Part shown: in pieces, positions 12,513 through 24,027 of the stretch
Layout: each line of letters begins with the position of its first letter
How positions within the stretch are numbered: position 1 is the first letter of the stretch
Assembly (NCBI RefSeq): GCF_013373865.1
Contig: NC_050473.1
Coordinates: 20,809,597-20,873,596, forward strand
Source: Monomorium pharaonis
Lineage: Eukaryota; Arthropoda; Insecta; Hymenoptera; Formicidae
Direction of reading: 5' to 3'
Length of the DNA: 64,000 nt
The notes under the pieces: model-generated
Database searches by the model: none
What the model was told of the DNA's origin: nothing
Seen by the model: the letters and a program-made list of their open reading frames with translations, nothing else
Translations under genes and position numbers: made by a program

Positions 12513-13902
12513 CAGGGAGTCCCAGAGCATACTGGTCATTGTTCATAAAAAGGTAGATGGGATCGAGATGAACATAAAAGTTCAATATTGTTGTGGGTTT
12601 GGTCTGCTAATAATAGAGATATAAATTTTTTAAATTATGCGAATGAGAGCGCGCCTTGCGCGCCGAAGGAAGGGCTCGAGCCGCTCGAGCCATAGCACGG
12701 CCTACTGTTTAAAGCATTGGCTGCCGGCGGCGGCGGGGGAAAGAAGGAGAAGCGTGGCGTCGTCGCCGTTCCCACGTCTCGCCGCACCGCGCCTAAGCTC
12801 GCGTCGATGGCTGCTACGCACACTCGCGATTACATGACGAGATTATGAATTATTAATAAAAATAGGACAAATTTAAATCGTAATAAACTTTTGTAAATAA
12901 GAAAGTCGAAAGAGAAAAAGTGATGGAAACGTATGGAACCTGCAAATAATATAATATTTGCCGCATCAAATTCTCTCATCGTTTTTTATGGAATATTAAA
13001 TTAACGAAGATTTATCACGATTGATTCTTTATACATTCTTCTTTCGTAACCATCTTATTAGAAAATTACGAAATGCACGAAATACTATCCCTAATATGCA
13101 CTCTTTGTAAAATAACACGATAGAAAAATATTCACGTTTGATCTAACGACTTCAGGATAAATTATTCGATGCAACTTCTACGGTAATTATAGGTAATTAG
13201 AGATCAATGTTATGTCAAGTATCGTTAGTATGGTTAACTAGAAATGATTTTCTCTTGTATATGATAGAGAACTTCGAATTTCTTCTATCGTTAATACATT
13301 ATAAGTCACTGAAAATCTGTCGTAATTAATAATGCAGTTAAAGGTAGAAGAAACTCTGAATTCTTTTATTCATTATTGAATTTTTTATTTACTCTTGATT
13401 CGTATGTAAAATTGAACTTTGTACTTTTATACTTTGTAATTTAGCAGGAATATCTTTCCCTCTAAAGTATTTACAGAAACACGATAAACGTCATTTTCAA
13501 CAACAGTTCCAATCAATATTATTAGAGTTTTATTAAATGTCATAAAATTTTTTTTCGAGATGAACATAAAAGTCCAATATTGTCTTGGGTTAGGTCTGCA
13601 AATATTCGAGATATTAACGTATGGAATCTGCGAATAATCTAATTAATTTCTATCGTAATTGTGAAAAGTAAATAATAAAAGCTTATCATACATTCACAAT
13701 AGATTTTTTCCGTGTTATGGCTCGAGCGGATCGAGCTCTTCCCTCGGCGCGCTCTCATTCGCATAATTTGAAAATTTAATACCTCGATTATTGGTGGACC
13801 TAACCCGAGACCTAACCAAAGACAATATTGGACTTTTATGTTCATCTCGATCCCCCTTTTACCTTTTTACAAACATTGACTCATGTGCGTTGGGACACCC
13901 TG
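12513..13902. mobile_element. TA-flanked DNA element (CAGGGnGTCCCA ends)
   Basis: Starts cagggagtcccagagc after TA and ends tgggacaccctg before TA. The arms pair for about 190 bp, including gcgaatgagagcgcgc and its inverse. A GC-rich patch at 12640-12840 (ggcggcggcgggg, cgtcgtcgccg) is unlike its AT-rich surroundings and may be captured DNA. From 13555 onward the sequence repeats the 24028-24422 copy, so this is a composite. No transposase seen. Confidence 0.65.
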
Positions 13903-14203
13903 TATATAGTAGTATACAGTTTGTTAAAAGTGAGTGTAGTACAATAATTATAATTTGCAAATTATATTTTTTCCGCTAATAAATGAAATGTAAATTTGTA
14001 TTTTTATACTTGACAACGAGCTTTTAAAAGTTCTTTGTGTGTTTCAACAAAACCATGTAGTATTAATATTATAAATTATTTTTATTTGTGTAAATTATTA
14101 ATAAAAAATGTCTGCAGATAGAAAAAAAGTTTCTCAATAATATTTTTTATACAGTACGATAGATAATCAGTGTTGCGTTTAGATAATTTAAAATTATCTA
14201 GGG

Positions 14204-14301
14204 CTGCGTTCCGATATTAATTGTCAGTACTGAAAATCTACAGTATATGTGACGTAAATTACAGATTTTCAGTACTGGCAGTGAATATCGGAACGTAGCC
14301 T
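14204..14301. repeat. Palindromic MITE
   Basis: ggctgcgttccgatatt at the left pairs with aatatcggaacgtagcc at the right. Inside, cagtactgaaaatctacag pairs with gattttcagtactg. About 98 bp, noncoding. Confidence 0.65.
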
Positions 14302-14410
14302 AGATAAAGATAAGACATTACAAACTTTATATTTGTATTATATTAAATAAGATAATTTCATTTTTGTCTAGATAAAAGATGAAATTGTGTCATTTTATCT
14401 ACATGATTTT

Positions 14411-14414
14411 GTGC

Positions 14415-14445
<31 letters not shown>

Positions 14446-14455
14446 TGTGTGTGTG
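14411..14455. repeat. (GC)n(GT)n microsatellite
   Basis: Alternating gc then gt dinucleotides, about 45 bp. Simple repeat; alternating purine-pyrimidine DNA. Confidence 0.9.
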
Positions 14456-14553
14456 GTCTAAAATAATCTATAAAATAAAGCCATTTTTTGATCTAAATAA
14501 TTTTATATATATAGATATACACTGCAGATGTACATAAAAGCATGATATAGTAA

Positions 14554-15032
14554 TTATATTTTGGAGCTGGTAGATTTATGAAGCTTGGCGGCTGCATCGA
14601 CGGCTGCTGCAGCGGTGCCAGGCGCCATGCAAATTCCATAACCACCGTGTCCATAATTGTGTATGACCTGCAAAAAAATGCTCGATCTACAATTTATAAT
14701 TTATAAATTAACATAAACTATTTTCGCGTTATCCAAGCTATACTAACTATAGCTTTAGAACGATGACTGATACGACTTCCTTCTCCGACTCTGACACCAC
14801 CCTCCCGATGCGGTCGCAAGCCGACTTCCTCTCGCAGGATTTTTGCATTTTTCAAAGATGGAACTAGCGTATCACATCTTGCGCGAATCGCTGCGGATTC
14901 ATGCGGACACAAATTCATATTTTCAGAGTCAAAACTCCTCGATCCACCCAGAGTAACTACACCATTGAACCCTGGTATGACGTATGTATCAAGCTCACCG
15001 TAAAAGAAGAGTTTCATCCATGGTGCCTTTAT
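14554..15032 (-). CDS. D-amino-acid/D-aspartate oxidase, last two exons (partial)
   Basis: Minus-strand exons 15032-14748 (95 codons, phase 0 at both ends) and 14667-14554 (37 codons plus stop), joined through GT-AG. The frame shows KAPWMKLFFYGELDTYVIPG, VTLGG, EEVGLRPHREGGVRVG and, after the junction, VIHNYGHGGYG, the C-terminal DAAO/DDO signature that binds FAD and positions the substrate arginine. The enzyme oxidatively deaminates D-amino acids in peroxisomes (family knowledge). The protein ends in Ser-Lys-Ile, a variant of the SKL peroxisome signal. The N-terminal Rossmann exon (GxGxxG) and middle exons were not found upstream to 18 kb; they may lie beyond long element-filled introns, or the gene may be truncated. 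DDO versus DAAO cannot be decided here. Confidence 0.85.
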
Positions 15033-15716
15033 CTGACACAAATATATATATTTTTTTATAATAAATAAATATTATTAGTGTTGCCTTTTTTAACTTAAAA
15101 TTATATATATAAAATCTATAAAAATAAGATAAATTACATATGTATTAGATGAGGTAAAAATAATTAAAATTTGAATTTACCTTACAAATAAAAGATAAAA
15201 TTATATATCTTTTTTTAAAAAATAATTTTAAGCATTGTCTTGAGCAAAACGTAATTTTAAAAGTAAGACAATATTATTATTTCTTTATAAGAAAAGTTTT
15301 TCAATAATTCAATCTGACAAAAAAATGTTTCTTTTTCGATTTAGATCAATATGCAAATAAAAATCAAAGTTGAAAGATATAATATAATAACTCACGCTTA
15401 ATGATTGACAGTTTTGTATAAAAGTTTTCGAATTATAATTTTGGGACAACACTTTACATTATTCTATTAATTTCTGATCTATTCATCTATACAATACTCT
15501 ATTGTTATCATGTCATTATTACTTCTCCTGTTAGAATAAAAATAACTTGAAGGTTAAAGCTAAAGAATACTTTATACTCGTTACGTTATTTACATTAATT
15601 TAAAAAATAATTTGAAAAAGATAGCACTTTTTTTATTTAAAATAAAGATGGAGATAATATACATTCTATTTATGGTAGATAATATTTATATGAAAAAATG
15701 ATTTTATCCTACCTTT
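15033..15716. other. AT-rich presumed intron or 5' flank of the oxidase gene
   Basis: The acceptor of the oxidase exon (minus strand, ...tgtgtcag) is at its left edge. The rest is AT-rich with no further exon recognised. Confidence 0.5.
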
Positions 15717-17126
15717 ATCTAAATCAGTGCTCGACGTTGGTTTGTATATGTAATAAGACTGTATTGCTAGTTGGGTTCGGAAGAGGGTGAAAACATTACG
15801 GTGCGACTTGATGTACCTTGACAGTTTTGCGCACGCGCAAAAGCCGCTCCCGCTACCGCGCGCCTCGCGTTCCTACTGTAAGCTAAAGTCCAACAAGTAT
15901 TTAACTATACGGGATTATTTGTTCACGTTCCTTAAGGACCCGAGAATTAGGATTTAAGATTAACGGCCGCGACTTCGTGTATATATATGTATATATATAC
16001 ACGATATAATATATGTATATATATACATATATATAATATAATAGCTTTATATACATATATCAATATACATAATATCAATAATAAAATTTTTTATATTTAC
16101 CCAGACAGCACAAAGACACGTCTAAAAGACGACTAAAAGATGACAAATTTTCATCATGGACATCTTTTAGATAGAGCTTATAGTCGACGAAAAGATGACT
16201 AAAAGACGTTATTTACATTATTTGATATTAGACATCTTTGAGGGGTCCGGCAGATTAGCTGTTTTTTCGAAAAAGCAAAGCTCTCATTAAATATCGTGCA
16301 TCGTAAAATCGCGCTGATCTGCCGGAATCCTTAGTTGTCTTAATGATAGTGAAAATACGGCCATTCGAAGTGGCATGACATCGCTTCTTATAAGAATGGA
16401 TTTTTCGATTGATAAGTGAACTCTTCATTCGACTGGAGTGAATGATTCACTTTTCTTGTAGCGAATCGTTCACTCAATTAAAATGAGTAAATCATAAAAG
16501 TAGTGTACGTGTGGCAGTCCTTTTCCACATCGGACAGGAACAAGAAGCTAATTTTTGCTTGCTTAACCACGCTACGGGTGGTCTTTATGTAGCCGATCGG
16601 CTGCACTTTGCTCATGAGAGAGTTAAGCCGCCGACGGCACCGCGCACTAACTAGCAGGCAAATCTGCACGTGGCGTGTTGCTTTCGCCAACTGGACAAGC
16701 GGAAAGATATCTTTTAGTCCACTTTTCGCTTTGCCGAAAAGATAATTATAAAAAGTCGACAAAAAGACATCTTTTTTAAGTTGTCTTTTCGATAATACTA
16801 TAAGAGATGTCTTGTAATCATCTTTTAGTCTTTCCTAACAGACAACTTAAAAAAGACATCTTTTCATCGTCTTTTAATATTTTGTGCTGTCTGGGTAATT
16901 ATCTAATAAAAATAAAAATTATTTAACAAGAAAAATATTTTAGAAACGATTCCCCAGTAAACTTTACAGGAACGCGCCTGAGGCATTCACGTGCGTTTGA
17001 CCGTCAACTAATGATCCTCTAGGGATCCTTAGAGGATCACTACTGTCAACGAGCGGTAGCGGGAGAACGGTAGGTGTCGCCTCTGAAATCTGAAAAGGGC
17101 AACTAACGTCGAGCACAGATCTAGAT
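15717..17126. mobile_element. Inverted-repeat element with a nested element
   Basis: The end cagtgctcgacgttggtt at about 15726 has its inverse (aactaacgtcgagcacag) at 17101-17118. Both arms carry a GC-rich block (gctcccgctaccgc at about 15846, gcggtagcggga at 17053). A related block recurs at 41415-41462. Another inverted-repeat element (16099-16899) is nested inside. A (ta/tg)n run lies at 15979-16055. Confidence 0.55.
16099..16899. mobile_element. TIR element with TTACCCAGACAGCACAAA ends
   Basis: Starts ttacccagacagcacaaa and ends tttgtgctgtctgggtaa, an exact 18-bp inverted pair. Subterminal words agacgactaaaagatgac and their inverses fill both arms. A short inner palindrome pairs ccggcagatta with tgatctgccgg (about 16250-16326). 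The 94-aa frame on the minus strand at 16478-16762 resembles nothing known. Confidence 0.75.
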
Positions 17127-17449
17127 TATTAAATTATGTTATTAATTAAATTTATATAGATTATCATACAATTATATGATAATCTAGATTTAATTAATTA
17201 ACAAAATATAATAATAAAAATTCTACGGAATAATAAATAATAAAAAAATACAAACGCTTATATAAACCATCACAATTAATAGTGTGTAAATTTTAATAGA
17301 AATTTATTTAATAGTTTATTTGACATTCTGATTTCCCTTTCGAACATATGGCGATAATTCCCCAGGGAGAAACGCGAAATTGGATAGAATCAAGCAGATG
17401 TCTGTCAGACACATTTAAGCTATGCTAAATCGAAAGACGCATCTAGATG
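17127..17449. other. AT-rich spacer with small palindrome
   Basis: Holds the palindrome tatagattatcatacaatta / taattatatgataatctaga near 17155-17195 and otherwise AT-rich DNA. The words ttccccagggagaaacgcg near 17357 recur inverted near 38515. Confidence 0.45.
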
Positions 17450-17596
17450 AGTAGATATAATTTATCCACGTTCGAAATAGCCACAAGAAATATTGCACGG
17501 AGTTCAATTTGCTCACGTTCGAAACGGCCACGTCCAAAATGGCCACGTTTGGAATGGCCACGTTCGGAACGGCTACGTTCGAAATGGCCACGTTAT
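17450..17596. mobile_element. Half copy of an array-armed element (dialect ggccacgttcgaaat)
   Basis: About eight degenerate 15-16 bp units of the type ggccacgttcgaaat. The left edge agtagatataattt matches the left edge of the complete copy at 25780 (agtggatataattt). The internal words aatattgcacggagttcaat match its right arm in inverse. The core, GT tract and second arm are missing. Confidence 0.65.
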
Positions 17597-18107
17597 AAAA
17601 TTTTACTAAAATTTAACCAAAACATTTTACATTGCAGAATAGTTTAATTAGATTTTACTAAAATTTTACTAAATTTCACTAAAAGTATAGTAAAATTCTT
17701 CGAAGTCCGTGTTATTCCACGACTACCATTATTTTGAAGGTAAATTCTAATTGTAAGAGAAATTCTCTCTGTGTATAGTAAAAGAACCAATTTACTTATT
17801 AATGAATAATAATACTCACTTATAATAAAAATACTTTTTTTATTCCTTTAATTAAGTACAAATACTATTTATTTTTTAATCATTGACACACATCTTATTG
17901 TCATCATATATGCCATTATATCAAGCAACGCGGTAGCAACGCGACACCAAGTACATAAAAAATCGTGCCACATGACGCAAACTTTACTGTGCAAATGTCA
18001 CGCCGCTACTAAGTTTTATCTGGAATTTAGCTGTCAAATTCACTTTCAGTTAAAATATCTCAGAAATTAAAATCATAATAAAAAATCTAATGGCAATTTT
18101 ATTATAT
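17597..18107. other. AT-rich spacer before the gypsy element
   Basis: Simple AT-rich DNA with repeated 'attttactaaa' words at 17605-17690. Ends in the ATAT target duplication (18104-18107) of the gypsy element. No gene seen. Confidence 0.5.
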
Positions 18108-18398
18108 CGTTGCACTTGAACGCTTCCACGACACTCACTTCCACACGCGAACGCGGCAAAATAAGTACACACTTTTGGCGAACAAAGAACTTTATTAAAA
18201 ACCGAACACGTTTACAAATATTCAGAGCACGTCCACACGAGACGTCTCCAGAACATCAACACATCTCATTTGTTTACAACTCCCTGGCGACGCTGTCTAC
18301 GCTAAACTTAGCTGACCGAGGCGATCGATACTATTGATTTTTCGGGAGCGCAGACTAAAGCTCGCGCTCACAACGTGCGCGAGATTACACTCGCAACA
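18108..18398 (-). repeat. 3' LTR of gypsy 1
   Basis: 291 bp. Plus-strand ends are cgttgcac (first T changed to C) and cgcaaca, so it is TG..CA in its original form. Matches 23211-23500 throughout, with indels such as aaaaccgaac versus gaaacaccgaac. Confidence 0.9.
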
Positions 18399-18440
18399 CT
18401 ATTCCCCTTCTAAAAAAGTTGTCGTCCCGACAACCTAAAA

Positions 18441-18695
18441 TTAGCTTCCTCGAGAATAACTCATCGGTCCTGGCTTCTCTGCGTCACCTGCTCCACTCCT
18501 AGCCAACGCTGAGTTTCCGAGCGACGAAGAATCTTCCTTCCGACTTTCCTCTTCTTTCCAGCGCTTCTCTCCTCTCTCGAAACTTGCGCCCTTCTCTATT
18601 GAATCTTCGGACAAAGGGGAGGTAATTTCCCGTGGACTCCTTTGCGCCCCTAAAGGCAACCTTGTCCCTGTCTCGGCATTTGCCCTAAGTCTCAC
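18441..18695 (-). other. Unassigned frame between integrase and 3' LTR of gypsy 1
   Basis: An 84-codon, Glu/Arg/Ser-rich frame with no match I recognise. It sits where an env or extra ORF would be in some elements. No signal peptide or membrane segment is visible, so it may be chance. Confidence 0.25.
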
Positions 18696-18931
18696 GAAAA
18701 ACCACGGTCAAAAACCGTGAGCGAGACAGTCTTCAATAAATTCTTTTTATTTTTTTTTCTTCCTGCCCAACGAACAGGATACGATCGCCCACTCAGCCTT
18801 CTCCAGCTTGCGTTTTGAAACAAATCGCCAAGTTCCCTGAAACCAAAATAAAACAAGCAACAACTTTTTAAAAAAAATAAAATTAGAACTCTCTTTACGC
18901 CGGACTCCGATCATCAAGTTATTGTTTCTTT

Positions 18932-21643
18932 TTATCTATTTAAGTAACGAGCTAACCTATCCGCATGCACAACTATCTTTTTATGTCTAGGCGATTTCTG
19001 AATGCAAAAGACTACTCCACTTAATTTCCTTATAACCGAATATGGTCCTTTCCAATTACTCTGCAATTTTGAAGATCTTCCTACCTTCCTTCGAGGATTA
19101 AAGAGCCAAACTTTCTCACCAACCTCAAAAAGATTAGATCTGACTTTTGAATCATACCAAGACTTTACCCGCAAAGATTTCATTTTCATTCGACTCCTCG
19201 CTTCGTTATGAATTACTTCTAATCTTTCTTTAAATTCCTAACATAATGATTCCCAGCTTGTGATTCCGATTTTGGAGGATTTCCTAAAAATAAATCTAAA
19301 GGGAGACGAAATTTCCTAGCAAAATATAACTCAGTTAGAATAACGCCAGTAGCTTCATGCTTTGAAGTCCTATAAGCCAAAAGAAACATCGGAATCCAAC
19401 GATCCCAATTTTTCTGATTCTCTGAAATATATTTAGCAAGATAATTAATTATTGTCTGGTGCTGCCGCTCAACTTGTCCATCAGACTGAGGATGTAAGAC
19501 TGTAGTTCGCGTTTTTCTAATTTCAAGAAGAACCAATAATTCTCCAAACAATCTTGATTCGAAATTTTTACCTTGATCGGTATGAATTTCCAGAAGTACA
19601 CCATGACGAGAAACAACTTCCCTAACAAAAACTTCAGTTATGGTCTTTGTCTTGGAACTCTTAAGAGGGAAAGTTTCTACCCACTTCGTAAACCAATCAA
19701 CAATAACGAGAAGATATTTATTTTCAGCAGTGGTCCTAGGAAGCGGGCCAAGAATGTCCATTTGCAATCTTTCGAAGGGTGAATCCACGTTGTAAATTTG
19801 CAAAGGAGACTTTTCTTTTCCTATCGGTCCCTTCTTCGAAACGCAAATCTTACAAGTTCTGCACCAATTTTCAACATCCTGCTTACAGGATGTCCAATAA
19901 AAACGCTTACGGACTTTCTCCAAAGTCTTATTAACCCCGAAGTGTCCACCAGAAGAAAAGTCGTGAGCTTCTTTTAAAATTTCCGTGATCCGTTTTTGAG
20001 GCACTAATAACTGAAAAATCTTAGACTTCAAATTTGGTGCTTCCCAAATTTTATAAAGAACTCCATTCCTAAGAATCAAAGCATCCCAATACATCCAATA
20101 CAGATGAGCAAAAGTATCTCCGTAAGCAAGTTCCAAATGAGCCGGGCGTCTCCTTATTTTTTTGCCACGAAGAATAACAGAAAGACCGAGGTCAGCTTCT
20201 TGGTCAGCTCGCCATTCCTCCAAAGTTTCTCCAGAAAGAATAATTCGAGCTATAGAATTCGTAGATTTTTCCAAAAATTTTCTTTCAACTTTATCACAAT
20301 AGACACACCCTTGAACTTTACGTCTAGTCAAACCGTCCGCGTTTTTATGAATTTGTCCTTTTCGATGTGAAACTTCAAAATCAAATTGTTGGAGTCTATC
20401 CAACCATCGGGCCAATTGCCCTTCCAAATCTTTAAAGAACATAAGCCATTTGAGGGAAACATGATCCGTACGCACTAAAAATTTCCGCCCCAACAAATAA
20501 TGGTAAAAAAACTTAAAAGCTTCGACAATTCCTAAAAGTTCACGTCGGGTAACACAATAATTCTTCTCAGCTTTATTAAGCACTTGACTATAATACGCAA
20601 TTACACCTCCTAGCCTTTGAGAAAGGACTACGCCAATTCCTATATTAGAAGCATCAGTATCTAAGATAAACTCCCCTTCCTCTTTCGGGAAAGCTAGAAT
20701 CGGGGAAAAAGAAAGTATTTGTTTCATTTTTTTGAAAGCCCTTTGGCAATCTTCTTTCCATAAAAATTTAGATCGATCTTCTGTTAAAGTGTATAACGGC
20801 TTAGCTAAAGTAAAGAAACCTTTAACGAATCTACGATAGCACGAACAAAAACCCAGAAAACTCCGCAACTGCTTCTTGCTATGAGGAACCGGCCAATCCT
20901 TAACAGCGCTAATTTTTTCCGAGTTTGTAGTAACGCCATCCGCTGAAATTACATGTCCCAAATATTTAATTTCTCTCGCAAGAAAAACACATTTACTAGG
21001 GTTTACTCTTAAGTTAAATTTTTTAAGTCTCCGAAAGACCCACCTTAGATTTTCCATCATCTCAGAAAAATTCTTACCAAAAATTATGACATCATCTAAA
21101 TATACCAAACAAATTTTAAAAAGCAACCCTTTTAAAACTTTTTCCATTACCCGTTCAAAAGTAGCGGAGGCGTTACACAGTCCAAAAGGCATAACTGTAA
21201 ACTGCCATAGTCCATTCCCCACAGAAAAGGCAGTTTTTTATTTATCCTCATCACGAATCTTGATTTGCCAATAGCCACTCTTAAGATCTAGTGTAGGGAA
21301 TCAAAAATTACTTGATAACCGGTCGAGAATATCATCAATCCTTGGAAGCGGATAAGAATCTTTTACAATCACCTTGTTCAACTTTCGATAATCCACACAA
21401 AATTGACCCATCTTTTTTTCTCACTAACACCGCTGGCGAGACCCAAGGACTATGGGATTCTTCTATAACTCCTTGTTGTTTCATTTCCTCTAATGTTTCA
21501 TTCACCTCATTTCTCATAAAAAACGGAATCCGACGAGGTACCTGTTTAATTGGGGAAGAATCTTTCACATTAATAACATGCTCAAAAACATCACAATTTC
21601 CGGCCACAATATTTTTAGAAAATACATCATAAAACTCCCTCAA
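18932..21643 (-). pseudogene. pol: gypsy 1 pol (RT-RNase H-integrase), broken
   Basis: RT start at 21643-21335 (HSPWVSPAVLVRKKDGS), then a frame change and a stop near 21243. A long open stretch follows at 21222-19219 (667 codons): FGLCNASATFERVM, catalytic YLDD in CLVYLDDVIIFGK, RNase H DTDASNIGIG, integrase HHCC finger (HFGVNKT... CRTCKIC) and catalytic D,D,E in LQMDILGP, TDQGKNF and DGQVERQHQ. The integrase C-terminal GPY/F part (WKGPYSVI) lies in another frame at 19189-18932. The catalytic residues survive, but at least three frame breaks make it non-coding as it stands. Confidence 0.88.
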
Positions 21644-21694
21644 AAAATCCTAACAGGTTTCTTTCTGTTCAACATGAAGATTCAAAGAATTATT

Positions 21695-22174
21695 TCAAAG
21701 AAGTTCTTTTAAGATATCTTGTTCTTCAGAAGAAATTTTAATACAGGAGTAATTAAAAATTTTCTCCTTCCCGGTCTCAATTTCAAAAACGGACTCGAAA
21801 ACACTTTCTAGATTCAGCAATTTTAAGAAATCTATACCTAACAGGCAATCGTTACTAATTTCTGCTACAAACATTGAAACTTTTTCACAAATTTTACCAA
21901 TCTGAATATCAACTTGAACTTTAAAAGAGACTGGGACTTTCTCCCCCGTAGAATATTTTAAATTGACATTTCCAACCTCAAATCTTCTCTTTTCTCTATT
22001 CAAAACTCTACTATTGACAACTGAGATATCGGAGCCCGTATCTACCTTAAAAGAACATTCTTTTCCATCTAATTTTCTTTTAAAACAAAAAGAATCAGAA
22101 GCATTCTTAATTCTATTTACAGCAAAATATTCAGTACGATATTTCTTCTCCCCCCCCCCCCCCGGCGAAATCAA
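21695..22174 (-). pseudogene. gypsy 1 aspartic protease region
   Basis: The frame holds the active-site triad in KVDTGSDISVVNS and the downstream flap-side hydrophobic string LLGIDFL. It would cut Gag-Pol (family knowledge). The upstream edge is a run of 14 C (G on the coding strand) at 22150-22163, just after the gag zinc knuckle. The frame is open for 159 codons but is separated from pol by stops. Confidence 0.8.
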
Positions 22175-22179
22175 CTAAA

Positions 22180-23125
22180 TCGCGTTTCCCTCATTCCCAG
22201 GACACTCAAAACGGAAATGTCCTTCCTTACCACAAGACCAACATTCTTTCGAATTAGACTTTTTTTCCTCCTTTTTAACGAATTTCTTAAAATCTTTCGA
22301 TTTTAAAAAATTTTTACCTTTCTCATTCCCATTCTTTTTCCGAAATTTCTTTTGCTTACAAAATTTTCCTGAATAACTTTAATCGCTTTCGCCCTTTCAA
22401 TGGCAGATTTAAGAGAAGACATTCCCTCTAATTGGAGGGTTCTCTTCACGAAATCGTTCGCGAGAGAAGACACAAATTGCGCGCAAATAATTTTATCTCG
22501 TACCGAAAAAGGACATTCAGGATACGCCTGCCGCGCAAACCTCTCTAATTCCGCCCCGAAACAAGCGTAATCCTCCCCATAATTCTGTTTACGATTCGTA
22601 AACAAAGAATAAAAATTGTGTGAATCGCGCTCCTCCCCAAAACGTAATTCCAACTTCGAAACCAATTCGGAATAATTCAATTTGTCAAGATTCTGGACAG
22701 ATTCCAAAACGGCGCGAGCTTTCCCCCTCAGACAAGAGGTCAAAGCGATAGTTTTCTTCGAATCGTTCCAAGAATTTGCACGGGGCGTTCAAGTCGAATT
22801 GAGCAAAGAATTCATTTAAAGAAACTGTTCCGTCATAGATATCGGGCTTTAATTTATAACCAAGCTCGTTGCCAGCGGGAGCGCCGCACGGAAAAAAATT
22901 ATTGGAGGGACTTAGCTATGGTTCAGAGAGCCGCTCCTCTATTCGCCGCAAATCCACATCGCGCTGAAGAAGTCGGGCCTCGATCTCGGCGCGGAAACTC
23001 TGCTGCTCCTCCCGCTTCTGCCTCCGCTCCTCGCGCAGCTTCTGCAGTTCCAGAAGCACAGCTTCCATCGCGCTCGTTTCCACAGGAGTCGTCACCACGA
23101 ATTGAGAACGAGTCTTCCTCAGCAA
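22180..23125 (-). pseudogene. gag: gypsy 1 gag, frameshifted
   Basis: N-terminal coiled-coil-like part at 23125-22916 (LLELQKLREERRQKREEQQS), then a stop and frame change. The capsid-like part at 22743-22303 has LRGKARAVLE, LELRFGEERDS and DKIICAQFVSSLANDFVKR. The nucleocapsid zinc knuckle CWSCGKEGHFRFEC (CX2CX4HX4C) lies at about 22195-22240. The pieces are in different frames, so the gene is dead. Confidence 0.8.
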
Positions 23126-23188
23126 GTGAGACGTCGTCGCTATGGAATTCTCTCTCGGTCGCTTTTGTTTGACAGATTAACTCGTCCG

Positions 23189-23206
23189 ATCCCGGACGAG
23201 CCCCCA
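23189..23206 (-). promoter_or_regulatory. Primer-binding site of gypsy 1 (tRNA-Pro type)
   Basis: Minus strand reads tgggggctcgtccgggat, 4 nt inside the 5' LTR. This 18-mer is the well-known tRNA-Pro-complementary primer site of some retroviruses. Assignment of the tRNA rests on that known match; no tRNA gene is in the window. Confidence 0.75.
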
Positions 23207-23210
23207 AAAA

Positions 23211-23500
23211 TGTTGCACTTGTGAACGCTTCCGCGACATTCTCACTTCCACACACGAGCGCAGCAAAATAAGTACACGCTTTTGGCGAACAAGGAACTTT
23301 ATTAGAAACACCGAACACGTTTACAAATATTCAGAGCACGTCCGCACGAGACGACGTCTCGAGAACAACAACAACACATCTCATTTGTTTACAACTCCCT
23401 GGCGACGCTAAACTCAGCTGAAGCGATCGATACTATTGATTTTTCCGGAGTTCAAACTAAAGCTCGCGCTCACAACGTGCGCGAGATTACACTCGCAACA
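23211..23500 (-). repeat. 5' LTR of gypsy 1
   Basis: 290 bp, plus-strand ends tgttgcac and cgcaaca, followed by the duplicated ATAT. Its U3/R/U5 limits were not fixed. Confidence 0.9.
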
Positions 23501-23536
23501 ATATAATATTGATGTGAGTTGTCGATTGCAATCAGA

Positions 23537-23653
23537 GGCTCAATTCTGTACCGCCTACCGACAACTATTGGTGTCGTTACGTAGATATTTTATATGGCAA
23601 AAAACCTGCGCAACGACACCTATAGTTGTCGATAGCCGGTACAGAATAGAGCC
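23537..23653. repeat. Short hairpin MITE
   Basis: ggctcaattctgtaccg and cggtacagaatagagcc are inverted ends. Inside, gacaactattggtgtcgtt pairs with aacgacacctatagttgtc. 117 bp, noncoding. It lies just outside the gypsy element. Confidence 0.75.
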
Positions 23654-24027
23654 CCAGTTTGATAAAAATTGATACACTCAATTGAGATCTTGAAATCTTT
23701 TGCAAAAAAAACTCACTTGAAATCCGGGTTCAAACCCCAGCTGAGGTATTATTTTTCACAATAAATTAATTTACAGTTTTTTGGGGAAGATAGGAAGAGG
23801 GGATTTTAAAATACTCTAGAGCATCGAAATTTAGTTTACTAACTGTATTTTAAGTCTGACGAATCCTGTCGGCGCGCAATTTAAAATAAAAGCTAAAGAA
23901 AATTAAATTTAATAGAGAAAAAATCATATCCATCACTAAAATCCGATGTTTGACCGTTATAGGCGATTTACAACTCATTGATATGTTTAAAATAAAATAT
24001 ATATTATATTATAAAAATATACATATA
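23654..24027. other. Spacer with an isolated B-box-like motif
   Basis: AT-rich. gggttcaaacccc at about 23728-23740 resembles a tRNA T-arm/B box, but no A box or cloverleaf could be drawn around it. Otherwise nothing recognised. Confidence 0.4.

Larger units (their letters stand above)
13903..14553. other. Spacer with a small palindrome and a GC/GT microsatellite
   Basis: Besides the palindromic MITE at 14204-14301 and the (gc)n(gt)n run at 14411-14455, this is AT-rich DNA with no coding frame. It is the downstream flank of the minus-strand oxidase gene; no clear poly(A) hexamer on the minus strand was fixed. Confidence 0.5.
18108..23500 (-). mobile_element. Ty3/gypsy LTR retrotransposon 1, full-length but decayed
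   Basis: Two LTRs (18108-18398 and 23211-23500), TSD ATAT at 18104-18107 and 23501-23504. Coding order on the minus strand is gag, protease, RT, RNase H, integrase, the Ty3/gypsy order. A primer-binding site lies 4 nt inside the 5' LTR, and a purine tract (minus-strand agaaggggaatag) lies at 18399-18411 beside the 3' LTR. The LTRs differ by many substitutions and small indels, so the insertion is old. No env-like gene was recognised between integrase and the 3' LTR. Confidence 0.9.

Noticed and set aside
23720..23760. tRNA gene around gggttcaaacccc
   Set aside because: Only a B-box-like hairpin is present; no A box at the right distance and no acceptor or anticodon stems.
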